A stretch of 64,000 nucleotides of DNA from Paenibacillus baekrokdamisoli (GTDB lineage Bacteria; Bacillota; Bacilli; Paenibacillales; Paenibacillaceae). Location: positions 5,384,501 to 5,448,500 of the forward strand of contig NZ_AP019308.1 in NCBI RefSeq assembly GCF_003945345.1. Reading direction: 5' to 3'. Positions 34,084 through 41,441 of this stretch are shown piece after piece. The notes below the pieces were generated by a model. It did no database searches. It saw only the letters and a program-made list of their open reading frames with translations, and was not told the DNA's origin. Position numbers and translations under genes: made by a program. Position 1 is the stretch's first letter. Every line of letters begins with the position of its first letter.

Positions 34084-34106
34084 AGAGAAAGAAAGTGGGT
34101 TTTATT

Positions 34107-34529
34107 ATGCAGGTAACAACAAAATGGCAAGGCAAAAAGTTTTTTCAATCGACAGGGCCTTCTGGCTATACAATCAACATGGACGCAACACCTGCTTGGG
34201 GAGGAGAGGGCAACGGAGCTTCACCAATCGAGCTGTTAGTGGCGAGTTTGGCTGGCTGTATCGGTATGGACATTACGTTGATTCTGGAGAAATTCCTGCC
34301 TTCAATCAAGCAGATTGAAATTATTGCAGACGGAGTCCGCAAGGAAGAAGCTCCAAAAGGATTTGCCTCCATCGAGCTAACCTTCAAGGTGGACGGAGAT
34401 ATTCCGGATTACCGAATATGGAAAGCGATCGAGCTGGGAACGGAGAAGTACTGTTCGGTATCCGACTCCTTGAATGCCGTCATTACGCATAGACTCGTTC
34501 TTAACGGCGTGGAAGTGTACAAAGACTAA
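34107..34529 (+). CDS. OsmC family peroxiredoxin-like protein
   Basis: A protein of about 140 residues with both redox Cys of the OsmC/Ohr superfamily: one in LAGCIGMD (about residue 50) and one in KYCSVSDSL (about residue 114). The GASPIELLVASLAGC stretch is diagnostic of the YhfA-like branch. OsmC proteins reduce organic hydroperoxides. The start codon is uncertain: a GTG four codons upstream is open. It is the last gene of the peptide-transporter unit, closed by the terminator at 34563; the functional link to transport is unclear. Confidence 0.88.
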   Translation: MQVTTKWQGKKFFQSTGPSGYTINMDATPAWGGEGNGASPIELLVASLAGCIGMDITLILEKFLPSIKQIEIIADGVRKEEAPKGFASIELTFKVDGDIPDYRIWKAIELGTEKYCSVSDSLNAVITHRLVLNGVEVYKD

Positions 34530-34562
34530 GCTAGTTGAGCATTCTCAGGGGTAGAGACATTG

Positions 34563-34596
34563 AGAGACATTTTATTATGAAATGTCTCTTTTTATT
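34563..34596 (+). terminator. Rho-independent terminator of the peptide transporter/OsmC operon
   Basis: A 10-bp stem AGAGACATTT/AAATGTCTCT with a 7-base loop and T-rich tail. Confidence 0.85.
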
Positions 34597-34621
34597 TGGA
34601 CCAAGATAGCGGCGTCAAGAC

Positions 34622-34659
34622 GCAAAGATCCCAGCTCAGAGTAGAGCTGGGATCTTTGC
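34622..34659 (-). terminator. 16-bp perfect hairpin after the MFS gene
   Basis: GCAAAGATCCCAGCTC pairs perfectly with GAGCTGGGATCTTTGC around a 6-base loop, 21 bases after the MFS stop on the minus strand. No long T run follows, so its strength as a terminator is uncertain. Confidence 0.6.
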
Positions 34660-34680
34660 TGATGAATCATATTTTTAGAA

Positions 34681-35880
34681 TTATGCCACGGCGTTCCTGC
34701 GTTCCACAATGTAACAGGCTATTCCGATGCTTAGGCCAAGCCCAACAAGCAGGGCTCCAACCCAAGGGAGGGAGGTTAGGCTTAGATGAGTAATGACCCA
34801 TCCGCCAATGAAGGCACCAGCTGCATTTCCCAGATTACCAGCCGAATGAGTAGCGGTAGAGGCAAGTGCTGGCGCTGACTTAGCTAGACTCATAACCCGT
34901 ACTTGAAGCCCAGGCATCACCGCGAAGGAAGTAGTCCCCCACAGAAAAATGGTCAACACAGCAGCCATTGGACTATGAACCGTAAAGGTAAAGAGCGTAA
35001 GAATGGCACATGTCGTAAAATAAAGTCCCAGCAGCGAGGGCATCAGCTTCCAGTCTGCAAGCTTCCCGCCAACGATATTCCCGATCGTTACACCACAGCC
35101 GAACAAGACCAGAATCCAGGTTACACGGTGCTCGGCAAAACCAGTCACTTGCTCAAGCAGCGGAGTGATATAAGTAAATACGGCGAATAGACCAGCATTG
35201 CTTAATGCGCCCATCAGCAGGTATAGCATCAGCTTGGGCCGGATGAGAGCAGTAATTTGCTGTGCAATACTGGCTGGCTTGTCTTGCCTTAATTGCGGAA
35301 TGAAGATAAATATACCGATTAGTGCTATAACCCCCATAATTGCAATCGCACCAAACGAAGCTCTCCACCCCATGTTTTGTCCGATAAATGTACCCAGAGG
35401 AACCCCGATGATATTGGCAATGGTTAGACCCGCCATCATAATGGACACGGCCCCGGCACGTTTGTCCGGACGTACAAGATTGGAGGCGATGACGGCTCCA
35501 ACTCCGAAGAAAGTACCGTGAGTTAATGCCGTAATCATACGAGCTGCCATAAGAACGGCATAGTTCGGAGCGATTACAGAAATTCCATTACCGAGAATGA
35601 ATAGTCCCATGAGCAGACATAGCAGCTTCTTTTGCGGAATTCGGTGGGTGAGAATCGTTAGTATGGGAGCGCCGATCGCTACTCCCAGAGCGTACATGGT
35701 AATGAGTTGTCCTGCCGATGAAATACTAACATGTAGATCATCAGCCACATTGGGCAGAAGACCCATGATGACAAATTCAGTCATTCCAATCGCAAAGGCA
35801 CCTACGGTAAGAGAGAGTATAGAGATGGGTAGAGGCTCTTTGACTGTTTGTTTCTTGCTAATACTTGAAGTTAAATTCAT
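34681..35880 (-). CDS. MFS transporter, DHA1 drug/arabinose-efflux class
   Basis: A 399-residue twelve-helix major facilitator. It opens with SILSLTVGAFAIGMTEFVIMGLLPNVADDL, the start of AraJ/YdhP/PbuE-like exporters. The motif A loop lies between helices 2 and 3 (near THRIPQKKLL) and motif C-like glycine pairs occur in helix 5 (IIGVPLGTFIGQ). Substrates of this class include sugars, purines and drugs. Start choice between ATG 35880 and TTG 35895 is open, because neither has an ideal ribosome site. It is divergent from nothing intact; a short SDR fragment lies upstream. Confidence 0.88.
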   Translation of the reverse strand: MNLTSSISKKQTVKEPLPISILSLTVGAFAIGMTEFVIMGLLPNVADDLHVSISSAGQLITMYALGVAIGAPILTILTHRIPQKKLLCLLMGLFILGNGISVIAPNYAVLMAARMITALTHGTFFGVGAVIASNLVRPDKRAGAVSIMMAGLTIANIIGVPLGTFIGQNMGWRASFGAIAIMGVIALIGIFIFIPQLRQDKPASIAQQITALIRPKLMLYLLMGALSNAGLFAVFTYITPLLEQVTGFAEHRVTWILVLFGCGVTIGNIVGGKLADWKLMPSLLGLYFTTCAILTLFTFTVHSPMAAVLTIFLWGTTSFAVMPGLQVRVMSLAKSAPALASTATHSAGNLGNAAGAFIGGWVITHLSLTSLPWVGALLVGLGLSIGIACYIVERRNAVA

Positions 35881-35943
35881 GGATGTCGTTGTCAACCTTT
35901 CTTCTTATGTGAATAAATCACAAGTAACGGAGAAATTCCCCTT

Positions 35944-36018
35944 GATAATCATAATGCACTTAAGACTTACGGTAAAGTGGATGTCTTGGTCAACAATGCG
36001 GGGATTTCCCTTGCAGCC
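35944..36018 (+). pseudogene. SDR fragment embedded antisense in the 3' end of the VOC gene
   Basis: The plus strand reads LKTYGKVDVLVNNAGIS, the unmistakable strand-4 segment of classical SDR enzymes (YGxVDVLVNNAG). Neither the start nor the rest of an SDR is present. The piece ends where the VOC gene's last about 11 codons begin on the other strand, marking a recombination junction near 36020. Confidence 0.75.
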
Positions 36019-36388
36019 GCCATTCAAGAAATTCAAGGCGATTACCGAAGGGGTCATTTAAATAGAAACGTTTGACGCCCTCATCCTGTCGTGCATCGTC
36101 ATCCATTACTTGTATATGGTTGGTCAGCAAGTAATCACGTAAATGCTCTAAGTGGAGGACAGCAAACGCTGGATGTGCCTTTGTGGCAGGATTGAAATCC
36201 TTTTGAACCCCTATATGTACTTGATGATTGCCACACTGAAACCAAACACCGCCGCGTTTTCTCAGGTTTTCGGGTTTGGGCAGTTCTGTCCAGCCTAATA
36301 GTTCCGAGAAAAATCTTCTCGCTTCATCTTCACAGCCTTCAGGAGCTGCTAATTGAATATGATCAATGCCACAAAATGAAAAATCCAT
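35990..36388 (-). CDS. VOC family (glyoxalase/bleomycin-resistance fold) protein with a replaced C-terminus
   Basis: A 132-residue VOC protein. It has the typical pattern IDHIQLAAPEGCEDEARRFFSELLGW at the start, HPAFAVLHLEHLRDYL in the middle and FYLNDPFGNRLEFLE near the end. His12-, His- and Glu-type metal positions are plausible, so a dioxygenase or glyoxalase-like activity may exist. The last about 11 residues (WRLQGKSPHC) are read from a foreign SDR fragment, so the natural end was lost, though only after the last conserved motif. The second ATG (36388) fits the GGAGG site best. Confidence 0.85.
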   Translation of the reverse strand: MDFSFCGIDHIQLAAPEGCEDEARRFFSELLGWTELPKPENLRKRGGVWFQCGNHQVHIGVQKDFNPATKAHPAFAVLHLEHLRDYLLTNHIQVMDDDARQDEGVKRFYLNDPFGNRLEFLEWRLQGKSPHC

Positions 36389-36554
36389 CATAAGACCTCC
36401 ATGAATTTCATTTAATGAAACTAAGTTTCATTATTAATTTATCATAAGCATGCTAATAATTACCACTATCGGTTATTGAAAATTGAGTAAAGAGCTGCAT
36501 AAGGTTCTGACGCGGGGTGCATTTTATGCTCCTATTATTCATGGGTTGAAGCAA

Positions 36555-36563
36555 TGTTATAAT
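36555..36563 (+). promoter_or_regulatory. Extended -10 promoter TGTTATAAT
   Basis: TATAAT at 36558-36563 preceded by TG at -15/-14, with a weak TTATTC 17 bases upstream. Transcription would start near 36570, just ahead of the inverted-repeat element at 36587-36778, and continue toward the WYL regulator at 36855. Confidence 0.55.
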
Positions 36564-36586
36564 ATAAACGGCTCTAAATCATAATC

Positions 36587-36778
36587 AGTGTGCTAGCCAT
36601 CACGAAGTACCTAGCGAAGCGGACGGAATCGTTCTGAAGAAGCGATAGCGGTCGCCTTTGTCTCCGTATTTCTACCCCTGAGGGATAGAATCAAGAAATA
36701 GGGAGACAACAGCGATCGTAAGAATGATCCGTCCGCGCAGCGGGCTTCTACGCACCATGCTTCGCATTATCCAGCACT
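36587..36778. repeat. About 190-base imperfect inverted-repeat element (structured RNA or miniature mobile element)
   Basis: The whole stretch folds back on itself. GCGGACGG (36619-36626) pairs with CCGTCCGC (36729-36736), ATCGTTCT (36628-36635) with AGAATGAT (36721-36728), an 18-base block around 36649-36666 with 36702-36719 (two mismatches), and TATTTCT (36668-36674) with AGAAATA (36694-36700). A small CCCTGAGGG hairpin sits at the tip. Outside, CGAAG and AGTG/CACT ends also pair. No open frame is present. It lies between a promoter and the WYL gene, so it would be in that mRNA leader. I have an unverified impression that similar elements are dispersed in Paenibacillus genomes. Confidence 0.75.
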
Positions 36779-36854
36779 TATTTTAGTGTTGAGCCATATA
36801 AACAGTCTAGATTTGATCGTAAGATTCGATCTTATCAGAGAGGATGCGGCAAGC

Positions 36855-37802
36855 ATGAACAAAACCGATCGTTTATTAGCCATCGTACTTGAGCTGCAGC
36901 GCAAGGGAGGGTTAAGAGCGGAAGATCTGGCAGCTGGTTTTGAAACGAGTACGAGAACTATATATCGAGATATTCAAGCTCTTAGCGAGGCAGGCGTTCC
37001 GATTGTTGGCACACCTGGGCTAGGCTACTACTTAATGGAGGGGTACTTTTTACCGCCGCTAAGCTTCACGGTGGAAGAGGCCGTGGCGCTGCTGATTGGC
37101 ACGGACTTTGTCGAACAAAAATTTGACACCGGTTATGGCATGAAGGCGCAAAGTTCCAGAGAGAAAATCGAAGCCATTTTACCGAAGAGTGTTCGCCAAG
37201 AGACATCCAGGGTGCGTACGACCATGAGACTGCTGGCTGTAGGTGATGCACGTATTAGCGGACAAGAGAAAGAATACTTAGAAGCCTTGCGCCATGCGAT
37301 ATTGGAGGAGCAGAAGGTAAGGTTCCATTACTCCAAAAGCATGCCTGAGGCGGATGGGAATCGTCATAGCATTCGTACTGCTGCTCCTTATGGACTTGTG
37401 CTTGTTCGGGGATCATGGGTATTGATAGCACGATGTGATCTGCGGCAGGAGCTTCGCCATTTCCGATTATCTCGAATGAGCGATTTGACCGTTCTGGAAG
37501 ACCTTTTCACGTTTCCATCTGATTTTAATTTGCTGGATCACAAGCCTGTAGATGATCGGCAGGTACTTGTGCGTATTCAAGTACACCCACATATCGCGGA
37601 TAAAGTGAAGGAATCCAACAACTTCTTCATGGAAGCTTTCGAGGAACATGAGGATGGCTTGCATGTAACGTTTCGTGTCCGTCAGCCTGAGGATTTGCTG
37701 CATTGGGTGCTCGGCTGGGGAGCGAATGTCGTGGTGCTTGAGCCTGAATCGCTGCGAATTCAGGTTCGTGATGAAGCTGAAAAGATGTTTAAATGCTACT
37801 GA
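36855..37802 (+). CDS. YafY/DeoR-type regulator with HTH and WYL domain
   Basis: A 315-residue transcriptional regulator. The N-terminal HTH_11 reads LAIVLELQRKGGLRAEDLAAGFETSTRTIYRDIQALSEAGVPI. A middle WYL domain (about residues 140-225: ILEEQKVRFHYSKS...RTAAPYGLVLVRGSWVLIARC) and the C-terminal WCX region follow. WYL domains sense nucleic-acid or small-molecule ligands. The frame opens 23 codons earlier, but the ATG at 36855 with AGAGGA fits the family start. The structured element at 36587-36778 lies in its leader. The terminator overlaps its stop. Confidence 0.9.
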   Translation: MNKTDRLLAIVLELQRKGGLRAEDLAAGFETSTRTIYRDIQALSEAGVPIVGTPGLGYYLMEGYFLPPLSFTVEEAVALLIGTDFVEQKFDTGYGMKAQSSREKIEAILPKSVRQETSRVRTTMRLLAVGDARISGQEKEYLEALRHAILEEQKVRFHYSKSMPEADGNRHSIRTAAPYGLVLVRGSWVLIARCDLRQELRHFRLSRMSDLTVLEDLFTFPSDFNLLDHKPVDDRQVLVRIQVHPHIADKVKESNNFFMEAFEEHEDGLHVTFRVRQPEDLLHWVLGWGANVVVLEPESLRIQVRDEAEKMFKCY

Positions 37803-37826
37803 CATACTGTTGTCAGTAGCATTTTT
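37791..37826 (+). terminator. Rho-independent terminator overlapping the WYL regulator stop
   Basis: A 14-bp perfect stem (37791-37804/37811-37824) with a 6-base loop and T tract. Confidence 0.85.
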
Positions 37827-37869
37827 GTATAGTAAGAACAGATGAAGAAAAGGAGCTGTTCACAAGCCT

Positions 37870-38409
37870 ATGAATACAACCGAATCCCTGCAGCATTTTG
37901 AAGAAATTACGGAACATTACCTTCAAGAATTAGATAGCTTTAGTATGGAGCAGTTGAGGTATCAGCAGATTGAGAACGAATGGTCGCTTGGACAAATGTA
38001 CCTGCATCTGATTAACTCTTCTCTTTACATGCAGCTTCGTAATGTGGATCATTGCATGATACCAAGTGAGGACTCTGTTGTTTCTACAGGGGAAAAAACA
38101 GAGACGGGGAAAGCGATATTTGATCAAGGAGGCTTGCCGCCTGTGCGTATTCAAGTTCCGCCCTCACCGCAATACACGCCTGAGCAGCCCCAAAGCAAAG
38201 AGCAGCTCGTCGAAGGACTGAACGCTGTACTGAACCGAATGAGGGAGATCGAGCCGACGCTTGAAAAGGCAGATTTGCAGCATACCGCCCTCCATCCTCG
38301 ATTCGGTGCGTTACATGCAAAAGAATGGTTTATGTTCGTCGAGATGCACTACCGTCACCACCTGCAGCAGAAGGACCGTTTGAAAAAGGAGATAGAAAGT
38401 AACACGTAA
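37870..38409 (+). CDS. DinB family protein
   Basis: A 179-residue four-helix-bundle protein with the DinB/YfiT metal site: His46 in QMYLHLINSS and the pair His160/His164 in EMHYRHHLQQKDRL. DinB-like proteins include thiol-dependent transferases using bacillithiol, and many of unknown role. The ribosome site AAGGAG lies somewhat far from the ATG. It is followed by the EVE gene after 22 bases, probably co-transcribed. Confidence 0.9.
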   Translation: MNTTESLQHFEEITEHYLQELDSFSMEQLRYQQIENEWSLGQMYLHLINSSLYMQLRNVDHCMIPSEDSVVSTGEKTETGKAIFDQGGLPPVRIQVPPSPQYTPEQPQSKEQLVEGLNAVLNRMREIEPTLEKADLQHTALHPRFGALHAKEWFMFVEMHYRHHLQQKDRLKKEIESNT

Positions 38410-38431
38410 GGCTGCGAGTAGGAGTGGAAAC

Positions 38432-38938
38432 ATGGCAGAAGAATTAATACACGAGCAAAGGCGCTACTGGGTCGGTGTCGTTTCCGCTTCCCATGTCAGA
38501 ATGGGCGTACAGGGTGGGTTCGCTCAGCTTTGTCATGGTAAGTCCGCACCTTTAAGGAGGATGCATCCTGGCGACTGGCTCATCTACTATTCTCCTCGAA
38601 TTGATATGGCAAAGGGAGAGCCGCTGCAAGCCTTTACCGCGATTGGTCAGGTAGCCGATGATAGGGTTTATGAATATCAGATGTCGGATACCTTTGTACC
38701 CTATCGTCGGAATATCCGGTATTCTAACTGTGAAGAAGTGAAGATTATTGACCTATTGAACCAGCTTAGCTTCACTCGAGGGAACCGAAATTGGGGGTAT
38801 CAATTCCGCTTTGGTCATTTCGAGATCGGATGTGAGGATTTTCTAACAATCGCCAAAGCTATGCTGGGTGATGTTCAGGGGATGCCGATCAATGACATGA
38901 AAGCATCAGGTAAGGAACAAAACGACAAGCCGGAATAA
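38432..38938 (+). CDS. EVE domain-containing protein
   Basis: A 168-residue protein of the EVE/UPF0310 family: YWVGVVSASHVRMGVQGGFAQL (start strand), RRMHPGDWLIYYSP (the GD-x-hh-Y-Y/S motif) and PYRRNIRYSNC. EVE domains share the PUA-like fold of YTH readers and bind modified bases in RNA or DNA; many occur near restriction or defence genes. No such genes are visible here; its neighbours are a DinB protein upstream and a coiled-coil protein downstream. The ribosome site is GGAG. Confidence 0.92.
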   Translation: MAEELIHEQRRYWVGVVSASHVRMGVQGGFAQLCHGKSAPLRRMHPGDWLIYYSPRIDMAKGEPLQAFTAIGQVADDRVYEYQMSDTFVPYRRNIRYSNCEEVKIIDLLNQLSFTRGNRNWGYQFRFGHFEIGCEDFLTIAKAMLGDVQGMPINDMKASGKEQNDKPE

Positions 38939-38968
38939 GACTGCCGCCGCAGATTTATTCCGGTTTTT
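38930..38968 (+). terminator. Rho-independent terminator after the EVE gene
   Basis: CCGGAATAA/TTATTCCGG stem overlapping the stop codon, followed by TTTTTC. Confidence 0.85.
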
Positions 38969-39120
38969 CTTATCTATGTCTTTGGATGCAGCAATCGGGA
39001 AATGCGCTTTAGGTGGGTGCATTATTTAATTATTTTCCAGATGCGAGTCTATTTCTACTATAAAAATCCAGTGGGTATACCGATAGTAGAAATATATAAC
39101 CTTGAAGAGGAGTCATACTT

Positions 39121-39888
39121 GTGAACCGAATTTCTAGCAATTCCTCACTTAATTCGTCACCGCTGCAGCATTCCAGTGTTGCAAAAGCTACAACAAACGC
39201 ATTTGATAAACGAATAAAAGACTTAATGGAACAAACGACTAAACTAAATGAACAAATTGAAAAGGTCAATCAAAACAAAAACCTCGATGAGAAAATACGT
39301 ATGGAAAGAACGACAGCGATTCGTGATCAAATCCAACAAATTGAGGCGCAAATCAGCCAAATAAGAGCAGAGCAATTGAGCAAACAACAGAAAGATTCCG
39401 ATAAAGCGGATAAGAATAATGATGCTAAAGATGATACAAAGATGGATATTGCAATAAAAATCGGTGTGGCCTTTGATACTGTAAAAACGATGAATAAAAC
39501 GAAGGGCCAAATGGAGCGGGAATCCCAAAACCTTAAAAATGATGTGCGAAAAGATCGTTTTTTTCTGGAGAATAAAGTCGTTGATTCCCCTGATGATATT
39601 CGGAGTCTATCCATGATGAAGGAGAATTTAGAATCGACAACAGTCAAAAGCAAACTTCACGCCAGCAATGAAATTGATGCGAAAATAACCATGTTAGACA
39701 AAAATATTAGTAAAGCGTACGACAAAATAAAAGATACGATGGGTCAGACTGTGCGAAATGAAAAGCAAGAGAATGAGATCGGTACTATTCCTGAGGAGCA
39801 GCCAATCGAAGATAATACGACTAAGCAAGATAGTAAGTCCGAGGGCAGTAAGAAGATTGAACACAAGCAGATTGATATCCGAATATAG
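39121..39888 (+). CDS. Coiled-coil protein, FlxA-like N-terminal region
   Basis: A 255-residue hydrophilic protein without signal peptide or membrane helix. Residues about 25-95 form a heptad-rich coiled coil (KDLMEQTTKLNEQIEKVNQNKNLDEKIRMERTTAIRDQ-type pattern, key part IQQIEAQISQI) like FlxA family proteins of unknown role. A charged linker (95-108) and a second helical region (110-220) follow. It starts at GTG with AGAGGAG eight bases before. The C-terminus is Lys/Glu/Ser-rich. No flagellar genes are nearby; the function is unknown. Confidence 0.7.
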   Translation: MNRISSNSSLNSSPLQHSSVAKATTNAFDKRIKDLMEQTTKLNEQIEKVNQNKNLDEKIRMERTTAIRDQIQQIEAQISQIRAEQLSKQQKDSDKADKNNDAKDDTKMDIAIKIGVAFDTVKTMNKTKGQMERESQNLKNDVRKDRFFLENKVVDSPDDIRSLSMMKENLESTTVKSKLHASNEIDAKITMLDKNISKAYDKIKDTMGQTVRNEKQENEIGTIPEEQPIEDNTTKQDSKSEGSKKIEHKQIDIRI

Positions 39889-39918
39889 GTCATACAGTGG
39901 GCAAAATAGAAACAACAA

Positions 39919-39938
39919 CCCCGTTTCAAGCAACGGGG
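39919..39938. terminator. Bidirectional terminator-like hairpin
   Basis: CCCCGTT/AACGGGG with a 6-base loop lies between convergent genes; the minus-strand side is followed by T-rich sequence. Confidence 0.6.
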
Positions 39939-39964
39939 CTGTATCTTCGTATGCCTAGCTTTAT

Positions 39965-40687
39965 CTAAAGAACCTTCTCAAGGAATTGACGTGCACGCTC
40001 ATTATCAGGTCTTTTGAAAAATTGTGCTGGGGGCGCCTTCTCTACGAGATGACCTTTATCCAAAAAGTAGATGGTATCGGCTGCTTCTTGGGCGAACCGC
40101 ATTTCATGCGTAACAATGACCATGGTCATCCCGGACTCGGCAAGGCCTCGAATGACTTCTAGCACCTCTTTAACCATCTCGGGATCGAGTGCGGAGGTCG
40201 GTTCATCGAACAGCATAATTTCCGGCTCCATCGCCAGACTGCGAAGGATGGCTACGCGTTGTTTTTGTCCGCCGGACAGCTTGGATGGGAAGGCTTCCGA
40301 TTTATCTGTAAGTCCAACGCGTTCCAAAAGCTCCAGAGCTTTGCTGCGAGCTTGCTCCTTGGTCCAGCCCTTCACTTTCATGGGGGCAAAACAGATGTTA
40401 TCGATGACGTTCATATGTGGGAACAAATGAAAATGCTGAAATACCATTCCGATCTTCTGTCGGACTTGTAGGATATTGGTCTTCGGATCTGTGATATCCT
40501 TGTCATTGATCGTGATTCGGCCGCTCGTAGGGGATTCTAACAGGTTTAAACAACGAAGAAACGTTGATTTGCCCGAGCCGGAAGGACCAATGACAGCTAC
40601 AACTTCACCTTGTGTAATAGTCGTAGAAATGTCGTGCAGTACGGTTTGTTTGCCGAATGACTTCGATAGCTTCTCCACTTTAATCAC
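39965..40687 (-). CDS. Polar amino acid ABC transporter ATP-binding protein (GlnQ class)
   Basis: A 240-residue ATPase of exactly the GlnQ length: Walker A GPSGSGKST (about 32-40), VFQHFHLFPHMNVIDN, signature LSGGQKQRVAILRSL, Walker B IMLFDEPTSALDPE and switch His in THEMRFA. The frame extends 20 codons upstream inside the permease gene. The GTG at 40687 follows GAGGAGG and overlaps the permease stop, giving translational coupling. The substrate is a polar amino acid or cystine-type ligand, judged from the permease and binding protein. Confidence 0.92.
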   Translation of the reverse strand: MIKVEKLSKSFGKQTVLHDISTTITQGEVVAVIGPSGSGKSTFLRCLNLLESPTSGRITINDKDITDPKTNILQVRQKIGMVFQHFHLFPHMNVIDNICFAPMKVKGWTKEQARSKALELLERVGLTDKSEAFPSKLSGGQKQRVAILRSLAMEPEIMLFDEPTSALDPEMVKEVLEVIRGLAESGMTMVIVTHEMRFAQEAADTIYFLDKGHLVEKAPPAQFFKRPDNERARQFLEKVL

Positions 40688-41339
40688 TGCGACGCATCCT
40701 CCTCTCAAGAATTTGAGTGACAAAGGTAAGAATAAGCACCAGCACATAATAAACAGCCCCTACAAAAACTAAGGGTTCAAAATATTTGAATGTATCGGAA
40801 CCCACCACATTTGCACGGCGCATTAGATCTTCGACACCAATGACCGATACAAGGGAAGATTCCTTGAGGAGCGAAATACATTCATTCACAAGCGCCGGAA
40901 GTATATTTTTAACCGCTTGCGGCAGAATGATGCTGACCATCATGGTCTTATAAGGAATCCCGAGGGACATGGCTGCTTCACGCTGTCCTTTGTCCACGGA
41001 TTGAATGCCGCCACGGATCGTTTCTGACAAATATGCTGCGGAGTTAAGTCCAAAAGCTAACCCTGCGGCCATTAGTGGGGAAATATCATATTGGAATAAT
41101 TGGGGAGTCGCGTAGTAGATCAGTACAAGCTGGAGCAGCAGCGGTGTTCCCCGAAATATCGACGTATACACGTTTGCGAACCATCGCAGCGGCCGAATAT
41201 GGGAGATTTTGAACAAGGAAAGAATAGTTCCCCATATGAAACCAAAGAGCGCAGATACCAACGTAAACAAAAGGGTGATGGTTATCCCTTTCAGGATATA
41301 GGGAATATATCCGTTAAGCACACTAAAATCTAAATTCAT
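40680..41339 (-). CDS. Polar amino acid ABC transporter permease (HisM/GlnP class)
   Basis: A 219-residue permease with about five helices: YILKGITITLLFTLVSALFGFIWG, the F-R-G-T-PLLLQL motif (TSIFRGTPLLLQLVLIYYA), SAAYLSETIRGGIQSVDKGQREAA and the EAA-type loop MSLGIPYKTMMVSIILPQA. It has a GGAGGG ribosome site. It lies downstream of the binding protein and is coupled to the ATPase. Confidence 0.93.
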   Translation of the reverse strand: MNLDFSVLNGYIPYILKGITITLLFTLVSALFGFIWGTILSLFKISHIRPLRWFANVYTSIFRGTPLLLQLVLIYYATPQLFQYDISPLMAAGLAFGLNSAAYLSETIRGGIQSVDKGQREAAMSLGIPYKTMMVSIILPQAVKNILPALVNECISLLKESSLVSVIGVEDLMRRANVVGSDTFKYFEPLVFVGAVYYVLVLILTFVTQILERRMRRSD

Positions 41340-41395
41340 TCCTCGACCCTCCTTAGCTTCTTTTCACTGTAATCATGCTAGTATATCCACGAAAT

Positions 41396-41428
41396 AATGT
41401 CCCTAACGGGATAACCCGCAGGGACATT
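41396..41428 (-). terminator. Two-tier hairpin between binding protein and permease genes
   Basis: AATGTCCCT/AGGGACATT encloses CGGG/CCCG. It lies just after the binding-protein stop on the minus strand, with no strong T run. Partial termination or mRNA protection would give excess binding protein. Confidence 0.6.
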
Positions 41429-41441
41429 AACAGCGTTTTTC

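Noticed and set aside
34622..34659. Hairpin considered as an attachment site or transposon end
   Set aside because: No second copy, no integrase or transposase, and its place just after the MFS stop fits a terminator better.
38432..38938. EVE protein as part of a defence island
   Set aside because: Neighbours are a WYL regulator, DinB and coiled-coil proteins; no nuclease, methylase, toxin or ATPase of known defence systems adjoins it. WYL plus EVE alone is too weak.
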